Positions 53,552-64,000 of a stretch of DNA of 64,000 nt are shown here, in pieces; the stretch's first letter is position 1, and each line of letters starts with the position of its first letter. Source of the stretch: Tribonema minus. Its lineage: Eukaryota; Sar; Xanthophyceae; Tribonematales; Tribonemataceae. Made by a program: the position numbers and the translations under genes. The DNA lies in contig JAFCMP010000535.1 in the NCBI GenBank assembly GCA_017506865.1, forward strand, positions 62,001 to 126,000. Reading direction: 5' to 3'. The notes under the pieces are model-generated. The model had not been told where the DNA came from. It did not search any database and worked only from the letters and a program-made list of their open reading frames with translations.

Positions 53552-56500
53552 TCAGCGCAGCACCACACGTAGCGTCCGCTCCTCCGCGGCCCACCGCAGC
53601 GCCGCGACCGTGACCATTTGTGGGCCCTGATCCTTGTGCTGCGCCGCTGCTGCCGCCGCCGCTGCCGCCGTCAGCTCCTGCAGCAGCGACGTCAGGTCCT
53701 GCCCCTCGCGCAGGCACACCGTCACTTCTGGTGTTTCCGCCTCCACCGAGGCTTGGTCTGGCAGCGGCGGTGGCGGCGGTGGCGGCGGCGACATGCGCGC
53801 GGCTTTCGACAGCAGCAGCGCTCCGCAGCGGCGCATGTGAGCGGCCGTGCGGTCCGGCGGTATGTCCGCGCCGTCGCTGACCCAAGCGGGCCGGTGCTCT
53901 GCGTGCGTAACGACGGGGGCAGGGGGGGAGCTGAGTGATGAGCAGTCACACACTCATCTTGCAACTGTGCGCAACACGGTGCTTTAAAGGGGTACGCAAG
54001 CGGGCCGCTTGGAGAGCTTACGCCCTCCCTCCGGCCTGCCGTGATGGGAAGCGCTATTATTTGGCCGCGAACGCTGCGGAGGCGCGCAAGATGAGCTAGG
54101 GTTAGGAGTAGCATTGGGTCAAGGTTGGGGTTCACGTGAGGGTTAGGGTTTGGTTGAGGGTTAGACTGGGTCAGAGCTGGAGATGGCCCGCAGACGGCCT
54201 GCACCTTGGATCAGCACCGCAGTCTGACAGACTTAAGATGTACACAGCTACACTTACTCAAAGGGAGACTTTTGTAGGTTGTTAAAAGCAAGGTGTGCGT
54301 AAGGGTGAGGGCGTGGTGTAGGGAGGCTGGGGCGCAAGTCAGAGCTAGGGTTAGCCCGCAGTCGGGCATGCGCCTTGGCACAGATCGCGGTCGGACAGAC
54401 TTTTTTGAAGCCGCACACGACTATATTAGGGTTACAGTAAGGTCAGATTAAATTGTATCGCCTGTGGGGTGAAGCACAACCGAAAGCCGTTTCATGCACG
54501 TCCCAACAGAGGTGTCAAGTCCTGTAACTAGTGCGTGCCTCGTCGCATGCCTGCTGTGCTGGGTTAAGAAGCCAAGCATGCACGACATGCCTGAATGATG
54601 CTCCAAAGTGCGCACATGTGACAAACAGCTCGCATGGTCTAATCAAACCCACAGTGAGCGGCGCTCTGACGCAATGAGAGGTGCCTGCTGCTGCAGGCAA
54701 CAACCGCCAGTGCTTGGCACCCCGCAGCATGCGTGCGGCTACTGTGAAGTGATGCTCAGCAGCTGCCCAGGCCGGCAGTCGAATGGCGCATGTGTTCAAT
54801 CCAGCACTTCGGATTAGAATCATAACCCAACCTAACCCTCACCCTACCCCTAGATTTGAACTTACCTGATCCTGGTACAACCCCTGAGCGTGGCATGCCT
54901 ATGCCGCATGCAGATACGACACCCAGTGTGGGGTGTGCACATCGTTTTGTACACAGCACACGTGCATAGCACATATCGATTTTCTTAGCGCCACCCACGT
55001 ATGTGAAGTACATGTTCGTCTTCTCGAAGTATACAAAGTAATAAAATCAAGCATAGCCGGGAACATGCATCAACTACTGCAGCAGTTGATGTGGTGTATT
55101 TCTTATCTGGCGATGGCTGACACCTCATACCAACCCCAACCCCCAGCACTGACCTTGACATCTTTGGGGGGGGCTGATTATGTGCTGAGTGCGGGGTACG
55201 ACGCATGCACAGCGAAGGCCACTCACTACTCACCCAGGCGCGCGCGGAACCACGGCAGCATCGCCGGCGGCAGCTGCGCCGCCAGGTGCTGCGCCAGGCT
55301 GGAACTGACGACCTGCAACGCCGAGGCGAACAATCGCAGTTAAGGGCCAGCATTTAAGTTTGATGTCGATGGGCCGCATGCAGACACAACCCAAGCATTT
55401 GTGCCCACAGCGCATTGCGTGCGACGGTTGACCGAAGCGCGAAGGACGAGGGCACTATTCCTAACCCCAACCCTAGCCCCTTACTACAAAGAAAGAATGG
55501 TGTGTCATGATGCTACTACTATGATGGCCGACGTACGGGACCACCCGTGCCTTCCGCTGCTGCACGTGGCAAGTCACCTGCTGCTGTACCTACCGCAAAC
55601 AAGGCATTGAGCGCAAGCTGCAAGGCTGCACGCAACGCGCGTGCAGCGCGCTGCTTACCCAAAAGACGACACACGAGCACGTGCCGCGCCGCGGTTGAGC
55701 GCTGATGTTGTGCAGCAAACAAATCAAAGCTCATCGGCGGCTGCGCTTCTGTTGCACAACAGTGGGGTAGCCCCTGAAGCGTCGCCAACGCACGAGTGCG
55801 AGCAGTGACAGCACTTGCAGTTGCACAAGAGACACAAAGTGCAGCAAGGCGACGCGCACACGCGCGCGGCGCGCAGTGTACCCTGCAGAGGCGCTGCAGC
55901 GCGTACACGCCGGACGATATGGCGGGCAGCGTCGGTTGAGCGCTGATGGTGCGCAGCAGCGCTCGCAGCGGTTGCGCTTCCCACTACGCAACGCGGGCAG
56001 TCCTTGGCCAGGGTTAGGGTTAGGAGTAGATTCAGCGCGCAGACAGCGCCGCGCAAGCAAATGCCGCGGTGCGAGCGTGCTTGCAAGGGGAGAGCGCGTG
56101 CAGCGCTGCCGTGTGGCCAATACAGCGCATCTCGGTACCTATCGTACAATGTACGGAGATGCGTCGTGTCGACAACACCTGGGCGGCACCTGGGCGCACA
56201 CCAGCGGAAGTTTGTGAGCAGTGCTGCGGTGCGAATGTAGTGCAAGCAGAGAGAGCGCATGCAGCGCGCAGCGCACTAGCCGTACCTGGCAGAGGTGCTG
56301 CAGCGCGTCTGCGCCGGCGGACACGGCGGGCCAGCAATTGCTGCGAGGCGGCACAAGTAGCGGAGGGCGCACAAGGAAGGGTCATCAGCACCTAGCGCAC
56401 GCGCGTCGCGCACAGAGCGAGCCCGAGACCGGTCGTATTGCTGTGAGAGATCACAGTGTATGAGCTTCAGTAAACAGGCGCGCACAAGGGGACTGGGCGG

Positions 56501-59500
56501 ACACAAAGCGCATGCCTCGTGCACCTTAGGGTGAGTGTTAGGCACCACTTTTGTTGGTCGCGGCATTTCATCCTCAAGAACGCTGCTGAGCTTCTCCAGG
56601 AGTTGAGGCCTGGAGAATCTGTTCTTTTCAGGAGCGAGCGGCGCGCACACACTTGGCCTGCAATTGGCCAAGCCAGCCAAGGCAGCAAGCTGCATGGATC
56701 TCAAACTGTAAAGCAGCTTATCTACGTTCCCAACTGTGTCTGCAAGATCCACCTGTTGTGCTGACGGCCCAAAGTATGTGCTTCAATGTTGCAGATGAAG
56801 ACTCGATGCCAGATTGTACGCAGGTATTGTTCTCTCCCGGCGCTTCTACTCCGCCATCCTGGTCGCCTGCCTCTAACCCTAACCCTCATTTAACCCTTCC
56901 ACCAACATGTGAGTGCACGCATGACCACAGCTCTCGCAGCCTCTCCAGGCGCGCTTTTGTGCAGCAGCTCAAGTGCTCGGCAGGGGGGGTTGGGGGGCGC
57001 GTGGGCGCCCGCGATATCCGCGTGCTGTATCGCAGAAGCTATCGCTATAACAGTGCCATCGCGGAGCGCCGCCGTTGTTGTGTGCTGCGGAGCGTCACAC
57101 TTGCAGACGCGTCACCACAGAGCTGAAATAGCGCGTGCGGTGCTGCCGTACCTTGAGAAACAGGCTGGGAAGACGCACGCGCACGCGCTGCGCGCAGCCT
57201 CGCCATCCGCGTCGGGCGCAGCCACCACGATCTTCAACAACTGCATGTTCAAGAACACACGGCATGGGGTGGGGTGGGAGGGCAGAGGTCCTGCAATTGA
57301 GGTTATTTTCATACTTCCCAGTTTGGGCCCTTCTTCTGGCACTCGAATGGCCGCAAGATTACATTGGGTATTCAGGACACAAGGCTGGCAGGCAGCTGCA
57401 TAAACATTGGACTGAGCCGTTAGCAAGCATCAGAGCTGTGCCGCATCAAGGCATATTCGAACATGCAAACGTTGGAGTCAGCGCCGTGCGCATCAGGTCA
57501 ACAACGGTCACCTGCCGAGCACAAAGATGCAGAACGATATCAGGTGGGTGATTACCTACCCATTCGACACCTATTCAATATGCACCCAGCTAATGCAACA
57601 ATATACTTTAAGAAGTACTTCACATGTGAAGGTCTCACCTGGCTCAGCAGCACGAGCGCTTTGGGGTGATCGCAGCCGGTCGCGGCCAGCGCCTTGGGCA
57701 CGAACGGCAGCACCTGCAACATGAGCAGTCACATACATACGCTGTCAGATGCTGCGTTGAGATGCCGCTTAGCACTGCTGTCGTGCAGCCAGCGCCTTGG
57801 GCACAGAGGGCAGCACCTGCGTGATTACCGCAGCGCAATGAGCGGCCACATACATAGGCCGTTGGATACTGAGTTCGGCTGCCGCCGAGCACTGCTGTCG
57901 TACATTACAAGCAGGTGACGCTCCGCCACACAAGTAGTTGGAAATGCGATGAGTGACGCGTTTGGCCGGATGGGACTGGTGAGAGCGGGACACAAGCAAG
58001 TGCACGACAAGCAGTAGTTGGGCGTGCCACATACAAATGATCACATGCGCTGGACGCCTGACAGTTTGCGAGGCTACGTGACGGTGTCGGCGCATAATGC
58101 TCAGCGATTGCCTGAGCTGTGTGCGCTGTGGCCTAACCCTAACCCTAACCCGGTCACAATAGCATGGCAGCACTCAGCAGCGCCGCAGTACGGCCCCACA
58201 CCGACAGACGACTGTGGCGGCTGGCGCTTGCCCGGCGGTGCGCGCGTCATCATGATGCTTGACCTAACCCTAACCATAACCCTAGACCTAATCCTAATCC
58301 TAACCCTAACCCTAATCCATTACCTGAGCGCTGTGACCCGCCAGCCACCCCGCCCCAGCCAGCTCCAGCAGCAGCCGCGCCAGCTCGATGACGCAGTCCG
58401 CGCCGCTGCCGCCGCCGCCGCCGCCACCGCTGCTGCTGCCGCCGCCGCTGCTGCCGCCGCTGCCGACGCCGCTGCGACCAACGTCGGCGCCATACGCGCG
58501 CAGCACGGGACTCCCTGGCTCCGACGCCTGTTCAATACGCAATGCACTCGTGACTCAGAGCTAGAGTCATGACTCAGACTCAGGTGAAACCTGATGAGGC
58601 CAGCGCTCAGCTCAGATTGAACTGTGCAGGGGCCATGTGTTGCAGTCACAATACCTGCCCATACTTATTAGGGTTTGTGCGCTATCAACTTGCGTGTGAG
58701 GTGCGGCCCACGCGCTAGGGTCTGATCCTGGACTCGTGGACTGCTGCCTGGGCGGAATACGATAGGTACATCGAGGCATGATGCGTGAAGTACGATGCAG
58801 CGCGTGCGCAGCGCTCGCTCACTTCATCCGCAGTGATGATGCTGCGTCTGTGTCTGCGCGGACCCGGAGGCATCCGCGGCGCCTCCGTCAGCCTGCGGCG
58901 TCGACGGCGCAGCTGCTGCCGACCGTGGCCAACAGACTTCATGGTGTCGCATCAGAAGCACACGGCGAGCACCATCCGCATGCCGCGTGGCACATACGAA
59001 TAGGTACGTCAAGGCATGGTACGAAACAATGATGCAGTGCGCGCGCAGTACTCGCTCGCTCCATCCGCAGTGGCGATGCTGCCTGCGTCTGCGAGGATTC
59101 GGAGGCGTCAGTTACCCTGTGGCGTCGACGGTGCAGCTGCTGCCGACCGTGACCAGCAGCCTTCGCGGTATCACACCAGCAGCACGTGACGAGCACCATC
59201 CGCATGCCGCGTGGCACATGGCAGTGCAGCTATAAGGCCTCCAATGAGCAGCCATGAACAGCGTGCACGTCAAACCAAGACCGCGGAAATGATTGCGCGC
59301 AGCTGCCCGCTGAGCACTGCGGCGACAGCGCACAGCAGCGCGCGCTGCACGGCAGAGCAGCAGCCGGAGCGCACAGCACGCAGGGGGTTCATGAGCCCTT
59401 TCACGACGGCAAGGGGGGGGGGGGGAGGCACACCCCCCTGCAGCAGCGCTCAGCAGACTGCCGGCTCACCAGGCTCAACGCGCAGCGCACCAGCGCCGCC

Positions 59501-62500
59501 GATGGCGCGCTACCGCAGTCGACGCAGTGCTCAGCAATCGCAGTGAGGCCGCGCAGCCCCGCGGCGAACGCCGCCGCCACTGCCGCTGCCGCCGCCGCAT
59601 CCATCGCGGGCGGCGCGCCAGCGGCGGCGCCTGCGCGGAGCACCGCCTCTATGCACACCGCCGCCGCCGTGTCTGGTGCGCCGTCGGCCCTGCGGAGGCA
59701 GCGCGGCGGCGGCGTGTGCGTGCGTCTTGAGCGTTGATGCGGCACACATTAGGTACTGACTGGTGATGCTCGGCTGGGCGCTGCCCGCGGCACACAGCGC
59801 TGGAGAGAGAGGGCTGCAAGGCGAGCGCTGGGACAGTCGGCGCATGCACGCATGGCAAAGAAGTTGCTGTGGAAGAAGGCAAGGTGGGCAGCGCTGCAGA
59901 GGGCGCGCTGTGGTCGAACCCGGAGACGCGGCACGCTGCCTCCGTGCGTGCACTCTTGGGCCCATCTCTGCCACACGGAGCAAATAAGTATTGTGTGGCG
60001 GCCAGAACTGGAGCTTCAGGCCTGAGGATGCTGCGCGCTTCCGCATCACGCGCTGGCGAGGGGTTGAAAAGGGCATCAAGGGCGCTGCGCATTACTGCTC
60101 TCAAGGAACTGGGCGGATGAGTACAGCATTGTGCGTGGCGTAGCCTTATATGCAGGATCACTCAGTGTTTGTAGCAGTACAGGGTCTCGAGATGACGACC
60201 TCAGAACGCCACATAGATTACATCACACCTTCAACCAAAGTTGCGTTTTTTTTTATTGGAAGTCATCCAATCAACCCATTGTCAAGCGTGACCGGAATGC
60301 AATTCTAGGTGCAAGCGCAGGTGTCATTGCGGCGGTCATTCAACACGCCATTTTGACACACTCAACATGCGCGCGCGCGCTCGCACACACAAGCACACAG
60401 GACCCATCGCTGCGCAACAGTCACGATTGCTGACTGCACAGTTCCCCATCCCAGGCGCAAGACAACACGACGTGACTTTGTGTGGCGCTCACCTCGCGAG
60501 CAGGCGCAGCAGCCGCGGCTGCAGCGGATGCTCAGCGAGCGCGCCGGACACTGCGTCGTGGAGAGCGCGCAGGTCCTGCAGCGGCGGCGCAGCGGCGGCG
60601 CCAAACACAAGCCTCTCTGCGGCCGCCGCCAGCGCTGCGCGCAGAGCGCGTGGTATGATGGACACTTTGAGGGCGCGCTAGAGAGAATGGGGTGAAGTTG
60701 GGTTCAAGTAGTTCAAGTCGTGCGAAGAGCGCGGCACCGTGCGCTGCGCAGGGGAGGGCGCTCGCGTGCGCGTGAAGCGCCGCCGCGCGGCTTCTGAAGG
60801 TTGTGGCACAGACGAGGCCTCAAGCCCTAAGTTTAATCGTAACCCTAAGGCGACAATCGCGATCCACAACAGGGGGCACCAAGGCAGCAGCAGCACATTG
60901 CCACAGCTGCCGTGTAGAGTACAGGGCACGCGAAAGTGCGCTTGCTAGAAGTACGTCGTCAACGCCTGAGGCTGGGCTAGCTCCCCCCCCTCCCCCCCTT
61001 AAAAACACACACAAGCCAGGCATCGCACAACATCGACCGTAGCCCTGGCCCTACACAAACGGGGAACAGGCCATAGAGTGTGTGAAGCTTTTGCATAGAG
61101 TCTGGGGGAGGCAGCAGCATGTGCATCACTCCCTGCTTGGCACCGACCAGCAAGACTAGGCGCACAGTGGTAGCAGAGAACTTGCTGGTAGGCTAGCATA
61201 GAACGCATCGACCAAAGCCCTAGCCCTACTTAACGCACCGTCCGCGGCGCCGGCCTGGGCTTTCTCGCGCCCCAAGCGAGACTTGATGCAAAGTACTGTG
61301 CTTACATGTAAATTGCCACAGGGTAGTAACAGCCAGGCCTCGCACGACACAGCGTTAGCCCTAGCCCTACTTAAAAACGCACCGTCCGCAGCTTCAGCCG
61401 CGCACGTGGGCGCCGCCGCGACGCCGACGAGCATCGCCACAAGCGCAGCACGCGCCGCGCCGCCGCTGGCGTCGTACAGCGCGGCGGCTGAGCACTGCCA
61501 CAGCTCGCGCGCCAGCGGGTGCGCGTGCGCGCAGCCGCGCAGCACCGCCACCTGGCGTCGGCGATGGAGGCGGCAGAGTTCAAGTTCAACTGTGGCATTG
61601 CGGTTGCTGTATCATAGAGGTATATATGACAACTACTACTTCGAGGTATACTCCTCTTCAAAAATTGCGGCACAAAGTTCAGTTGTGGCATTACATGAGG
61701 TTGCTGTGTCAAGAAATATGTATGATTGCTCTTCATTGATTCTCGCTTGAAGCGCAAAAGAGCCCAGACGATCGATGTCCAGCTTGCTGCCAGAATCTAC
61801 ACAATAAGCGAACGGTGCCGCGGGAATTCAAGAGGCATGGTGTTCAGCGCAGGCAGCAGCATCCAGCTCATGGGTTATGCTATGAATTCGCTGGGCGGGG
61901 GGGGGCACAGGTAGCGCTCGCTGTCATCCTCCGTGGAAGCCCCCCTGGACGTTGCCAATGCGCAAAAGATGCCGCTCGGGGGCGTTTGACCACGCGCAGT
62001 GCGGTGCACCAAAACACTGCAGACGAGTCGTTCGAGCGCGGCGGCAGTATATATACCCATATACATACATACCTGCATCGCCGCGCAGTCCTCCCGCGCG
62101 AGCGCGCGCAGCGTCGGCGCCAGCGCGCGTTCCGCGGCGTGCTCCACGAGCGCCAGAGCGCGCGCCCCGTCCCCCTCCCCCGCCAACCCCCCCTCCCCCT
62201 CGCCACCGCCCCCCAGAACCGCGCCGAACAGCGCGCACGCGTGCGCCTCCAGCCACCACATGGCGTCGCCGCGCAGGCGCGCGGGCAGCAGCGCTCGACG
62301 CCCCGGCGCCGCCGCGTTGAGGACGCGCGTCAGCACGACGACTGCTCCCGCGGCGGCGGCGGCAGCGGCGGCGCCCTCTGATGAGCAACTGGCGGCGGCG
62401 GCACACGGCGGCGGCGGGGTGCCGGGAGGGGAGGGGGGGTGTGGGGGTGGGCTGGGCTGCAGCAGGTGCAGCTGGCCGTCCGTTGCGTGGCGAGCGCCGC

Positions 62501-63668
62501 TGCGGCGGTCCAAGTGGCATACGGGGCAGGGGGGGCGGGGGGGCACGTCAGATCAGCGGCCCACGCATCGGGACAGGGCGGCATCGGCATGGCATCACGC
62601 GGATTCTGGTGCGCGTGCGCCATGATCGGTGCGAAGGAGGGTGGTCGTCTGTCTGCGCAGACGGCCGTCAGCAGCGGCGCGCCGCCGGCGTGCGCGGCTG
62701 CGGCGGCGGTGCACGGCCCGCAGGGGGGTCGCGTCAGAGCAGCAGCGCGCACATTGGGACAGCAGCAGCGGCGCGCAGCGGTGCCGGTGGGGTTGGCGGC
62801 GCCAGTGCATTTGTACTGCTACTGTAAGAAAAGGCTGGTCTGGCAGTGCAGACGGCTGCTGCATTGTGCGGCGCGCGTGCGACAGCCCAGCTGCGCCGTC
62901 CGTCTTCGCAATTCTACTTTGCGTCAGCTCCACGATGCGACATGGACTCTTGAGACGCCTGCGTCTGCGACGGACGCGTGACTTCTTTGTCAAATGGACA
63001 TCGTGCTTGGCGGTGCTGGCGCCTGGCTGGGAGGTTAAAAGAGGCCCAGGCGCGTCGTGAAGTCATCTACAGCGCCCTGGGGTAGGGGGTTACGGCTAGG
63101 GGTTGGGATTGGCGACGAGGAGTGCCGCGCTCTCCAGACATGCAAGTGCGCTGTTTTGCCTCAAGGGATGCCTAGGTAGTACATAGAGGCACGCGCACAG
63201 GCTCCCCCGCCCGCTGCGCGTCACGCCGCGCTCATTGACACCGCTGAGGCGCCAGCTGAGAAGCTCAACTTGAAGTGCACGCACAGCGCACCAGGCGCGC
63301 CCCGCCGCTGAGGAGTGCCGTGGTCTATGCCCGTGCAAGTGCGCTGGTTTTGCCTCAATGGATGTGCCTCGTTCGTACGGCTGCGCGCACAGGTCCCCTC
63401 GTCCGCTGCGCGCCGCGCCGCACTCGGTGGTACCGCCAGTTGAGAAGGTCAACTTGAAGTGTGAGTGTGACGCACCAGGCGCCCCCGCCGACTGCGGGAC
63501 TCACCTGTTGAAGCACTGACACTCCTCGCCCCCGCAGCACGCGTCCGGCGGCAGCAGCGCCGCGACCGCAGCGTCCAGGAGCTTGGCAGCAGTGCTCACC
63601 AGGACCTCCTCCGGCGGCGCCGCGCCATCGTCGGCGGGCAGGCACAGCCAGTTCAGCTGCTCCCGCAT
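53552..63668 (-). CDS. Large Ala-rich helical (ARM/HEAT-like) protein, at least 12 exons, partly resolved
   Basis: Supported exons are 63668-63505, 62499-62073, 61551-61383, 60677-60493, 59689-59470, 58527-58324, 57713-57639, 57240-57152, 56752-about 56540, 56340-56286, 55312-55234 and 53898-53552. Phases agree at most joins. The links 61383 to 60677, 57152 to 56752 and 56752 to 56340 are unresolved and probably need extra exons. The first exon begins MREQLNWLCLPADDG and may not be the true start. Predicted helices with spaced leucines fit an ARM/HEAT-like solenoid (VVVLTRVLN; LQPRLLRLLAR; VIELARLLLELAGAGWL; VLPFVPKALAATGCDHPKAL; NVDKLLYSLRSMQLAALAGL). The last exon has P8, then EVTVCLREGQDLTSLLQEL, and ends LRVVLR. 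No family can be named. Several introns carry ghost exon ends and TTAGGG-type tracts. Confidence 0.6.
54094..54170. repeat. TTAGGG-type degenerate tract
   Basis: Several TTAGGG or TTGGGG variants lie on the plus strand, antisense to the surrounding helical-repeat gene, in its last intron. Confidence 0.75.
55882..55940 (-). pseudogene. Ghost of the exon at 56340-56286 in the helical-repeat gene
   Basis: The minus strand reads LPAISSGVYALQRLCR, matching the exon's WPAVSAGADALQHLCQ. A changed donor context follows. It could also be a genuine additional exon, since the helical repeats resemble each other. Confidence 0.5.
56010..56034. repeat. TTAGGG motif in the helical-repeat gene
   Basis: A short run with two TTAGGG units on the plus strand. 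Confidence 0.8.
56870..56900. repeat. CCCTAA motif in the helical-repeat gene
   Basis: Two CCCTAA units and a related CATTTAACCC. The TTAGGG sense is on the coding strand. Confidence 0.8.
57783..57814 (-). pseudogene. Ghost of the exon at 57713-57639
   Basis: The acceptor CGCAG and the first codons (VLPSVPKALAA, against VLPFVPKALAA in the exon) are repeated in the intron just upstream on the gene's strand. The copy stops after about 30 bases. Confidence 0.85.
58133..58153. repeat. CCCTAA perfect triplet
   Basis: Three perfect CCCTAA-type units in an intron of the helical-repeat gene, with the TTAGGG sense on the coding strand. Confidence 0.9.
58262..58320. repeat. CCCTAA/TCCTAA tract beginning at a 5' splice site
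   Basis: The exon 58527-58324 ends at CTCAG|GTAATGG on the minus strand, and the intron then runs directly into ATTAGGGTTAGGGTTAGG and variants for about 60 bp. It parallels the start of GPI intron 8. Confidence 0.9.
58765..59235. repeat. Tandem duplication of about 235 bp in an intron of the helical-repeat gene
   Basis: Copies at about 58765-59014 and 59015-59235 share CATCCGCAGTG, TGGCGTCGACGG-type, GCAGCTGCTGCCGACCGTG and GAGCACCATCCGCATGCCGC blocks. Confidence 0.85.
59560..60492. other. Intron-rich region of the helical-repeat gene
   Basis: Between the supported exons at 59689-59470 and 60677-60493 no additional exon was resolved. Phase continuity (AG|G) suggests these two exons join directly. 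Confidence 0.45.
61231..61260 (-). pseudogene. Ghost of the 3' end of the exon at 61551-61383
   Basis: The exon end GCTGCGGACG|GTGCGTTTTTAAGT is echoed as GCCGCGGACGGTGCGTTAAG, followed in both cases by GTAGGGCTAGGGC. Exon end, donor and telomere-like sequence were therefore copied together. Confidence 0.8.
63085..63500. repeat. Tandem duplication of about 190 bp downstream of the first resolved exon
   Basis: Copies at about 63110-63310 and 63311-63495 share TGCCTCAA-GGATG, CGCGCACAGG, CCGCTGCGCG and GTCAACTTGAAGTG-like blocks, plus CGCACCAGGCGC. A TTAGGG-like degenerate motif lies at 63080-63110. Confidence 0.75.
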
Positions 63669-64000
63669 GACGTGTATGCATCAGCGCGAGAGTGCAAGCA
63701 GACAACGGGTGTCAGGCATATGGGCAGCAGCAGTGCGCGAGCAACACAATGATACTTCAACATGTGTGTCGTGCACAGACTGCCGGTTCAGGTGCTCCCA
63801 GGTAACGTGTTTTCACATTCAGCACAAAGCCAGACGCGACCGTGGTAGTGGAGGTATCAGGGGTGCAGCTGCGCACAGTCACACAAGGATGTACTACTTC
63901 AAGTGTTTAGCTCAATAAGTGTGGGTGAAGCTAGTGATGCGCAGCCAGCAGCCATTCAAACAGCAAAACATGGCTGTTTGCTGTGAGTGGTACGGGTGAC
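63669..64000. other. No gene recognised
   Basis: Upstream of the first supported exon of the minus-strand helical-repeat gene. It may hold its promoter or an intron if more 5' exons lie beyond the window. Confidence 0.4.

Noticed and set aside
58133..58320. TTAGGG tracts as a chromosome end
   Set aside because: Tracts are short, degenerate, in both orientations and within introns of a continuing gene.
62330..62752. Minus-strand Cys/Pro/Ala-rich frame as an exon of the helical-repeat gene
   Set aside because: Phase does not fit the preceding exon end. The exon starting at 62499 in another frame fits both phase and a pyrimidine-rich acceptor.

Overview
This window looks like nuclear DNA of a GC-rich, intron-rich unicellular eukaryote, most likely an alga or related protist. 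The evidence is GT-AG introns that keep reading frame, a plant/algal-type cytosolic glucose-6-phosphate isomerase, a peroxin-14, many TTAGGG-like motifs, and Ala-, Gln- and Ser/Arg-rich proteins. The lineage cannot be fixed from the sequence alone. All exon models were built by hand from splice sites, phase and family resemblance.

Layout. 1-5.5 kb: no convincing gene, one old tandem duplication (2345-4030). 5.5-16.2 kb (+): a complete 12-exon GPI gene whose introns are full of decayed exon copies. 17.4-21.8 kb (-): a two-exon leucine-rich-repeat protein with a long RRxS-rich tail. 22.3-27.2 kb (-): two paralogous Cys/His 18-residue-repeat proteins in tandem, with a weak small gene between them. 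27.6-28.0 kb: relic of an R/E-rich tandem-repeat protein. 30.4-33.5 kb (-): exons of a PUB-domain protein. 34.1-37.5 kb (-): PEX14, either a separate gene or the 5' half of a PEX14-PUB fusion. 37.7-40.7 kb and 42.2-44.4 kb (+): two low-complexity proteins with RPxSA/RPxTA motifs. 44.7-50.5 kb (-): a tandem segmental duplication with two LRR genes, both broken at different places. 53.6-63.7 kb (-): a many-exon Ala-rich helical (ARM/HEAT-like) protein with some exons unresolved.

The most unusual feature is shared by three unrelated genes (GPI, PEX14, the helical-repeat gene). Their introns carry tandem arrays of partial copies of the neighbouring exon, usually including the splice site. Some GPI copies are still open in the exon frame and differ mainly at synonymous positions. 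Alongside these are TTAGGG-type tracts that in places start right after a 5' splice site, and introns with GC donors. Together they suggest ongoing local duplication, perhaps linked to break repair, as a force shaping introns here. The second notable point is the possible joining of a peroxisomal docking protein to a p97-binding PUB domain.
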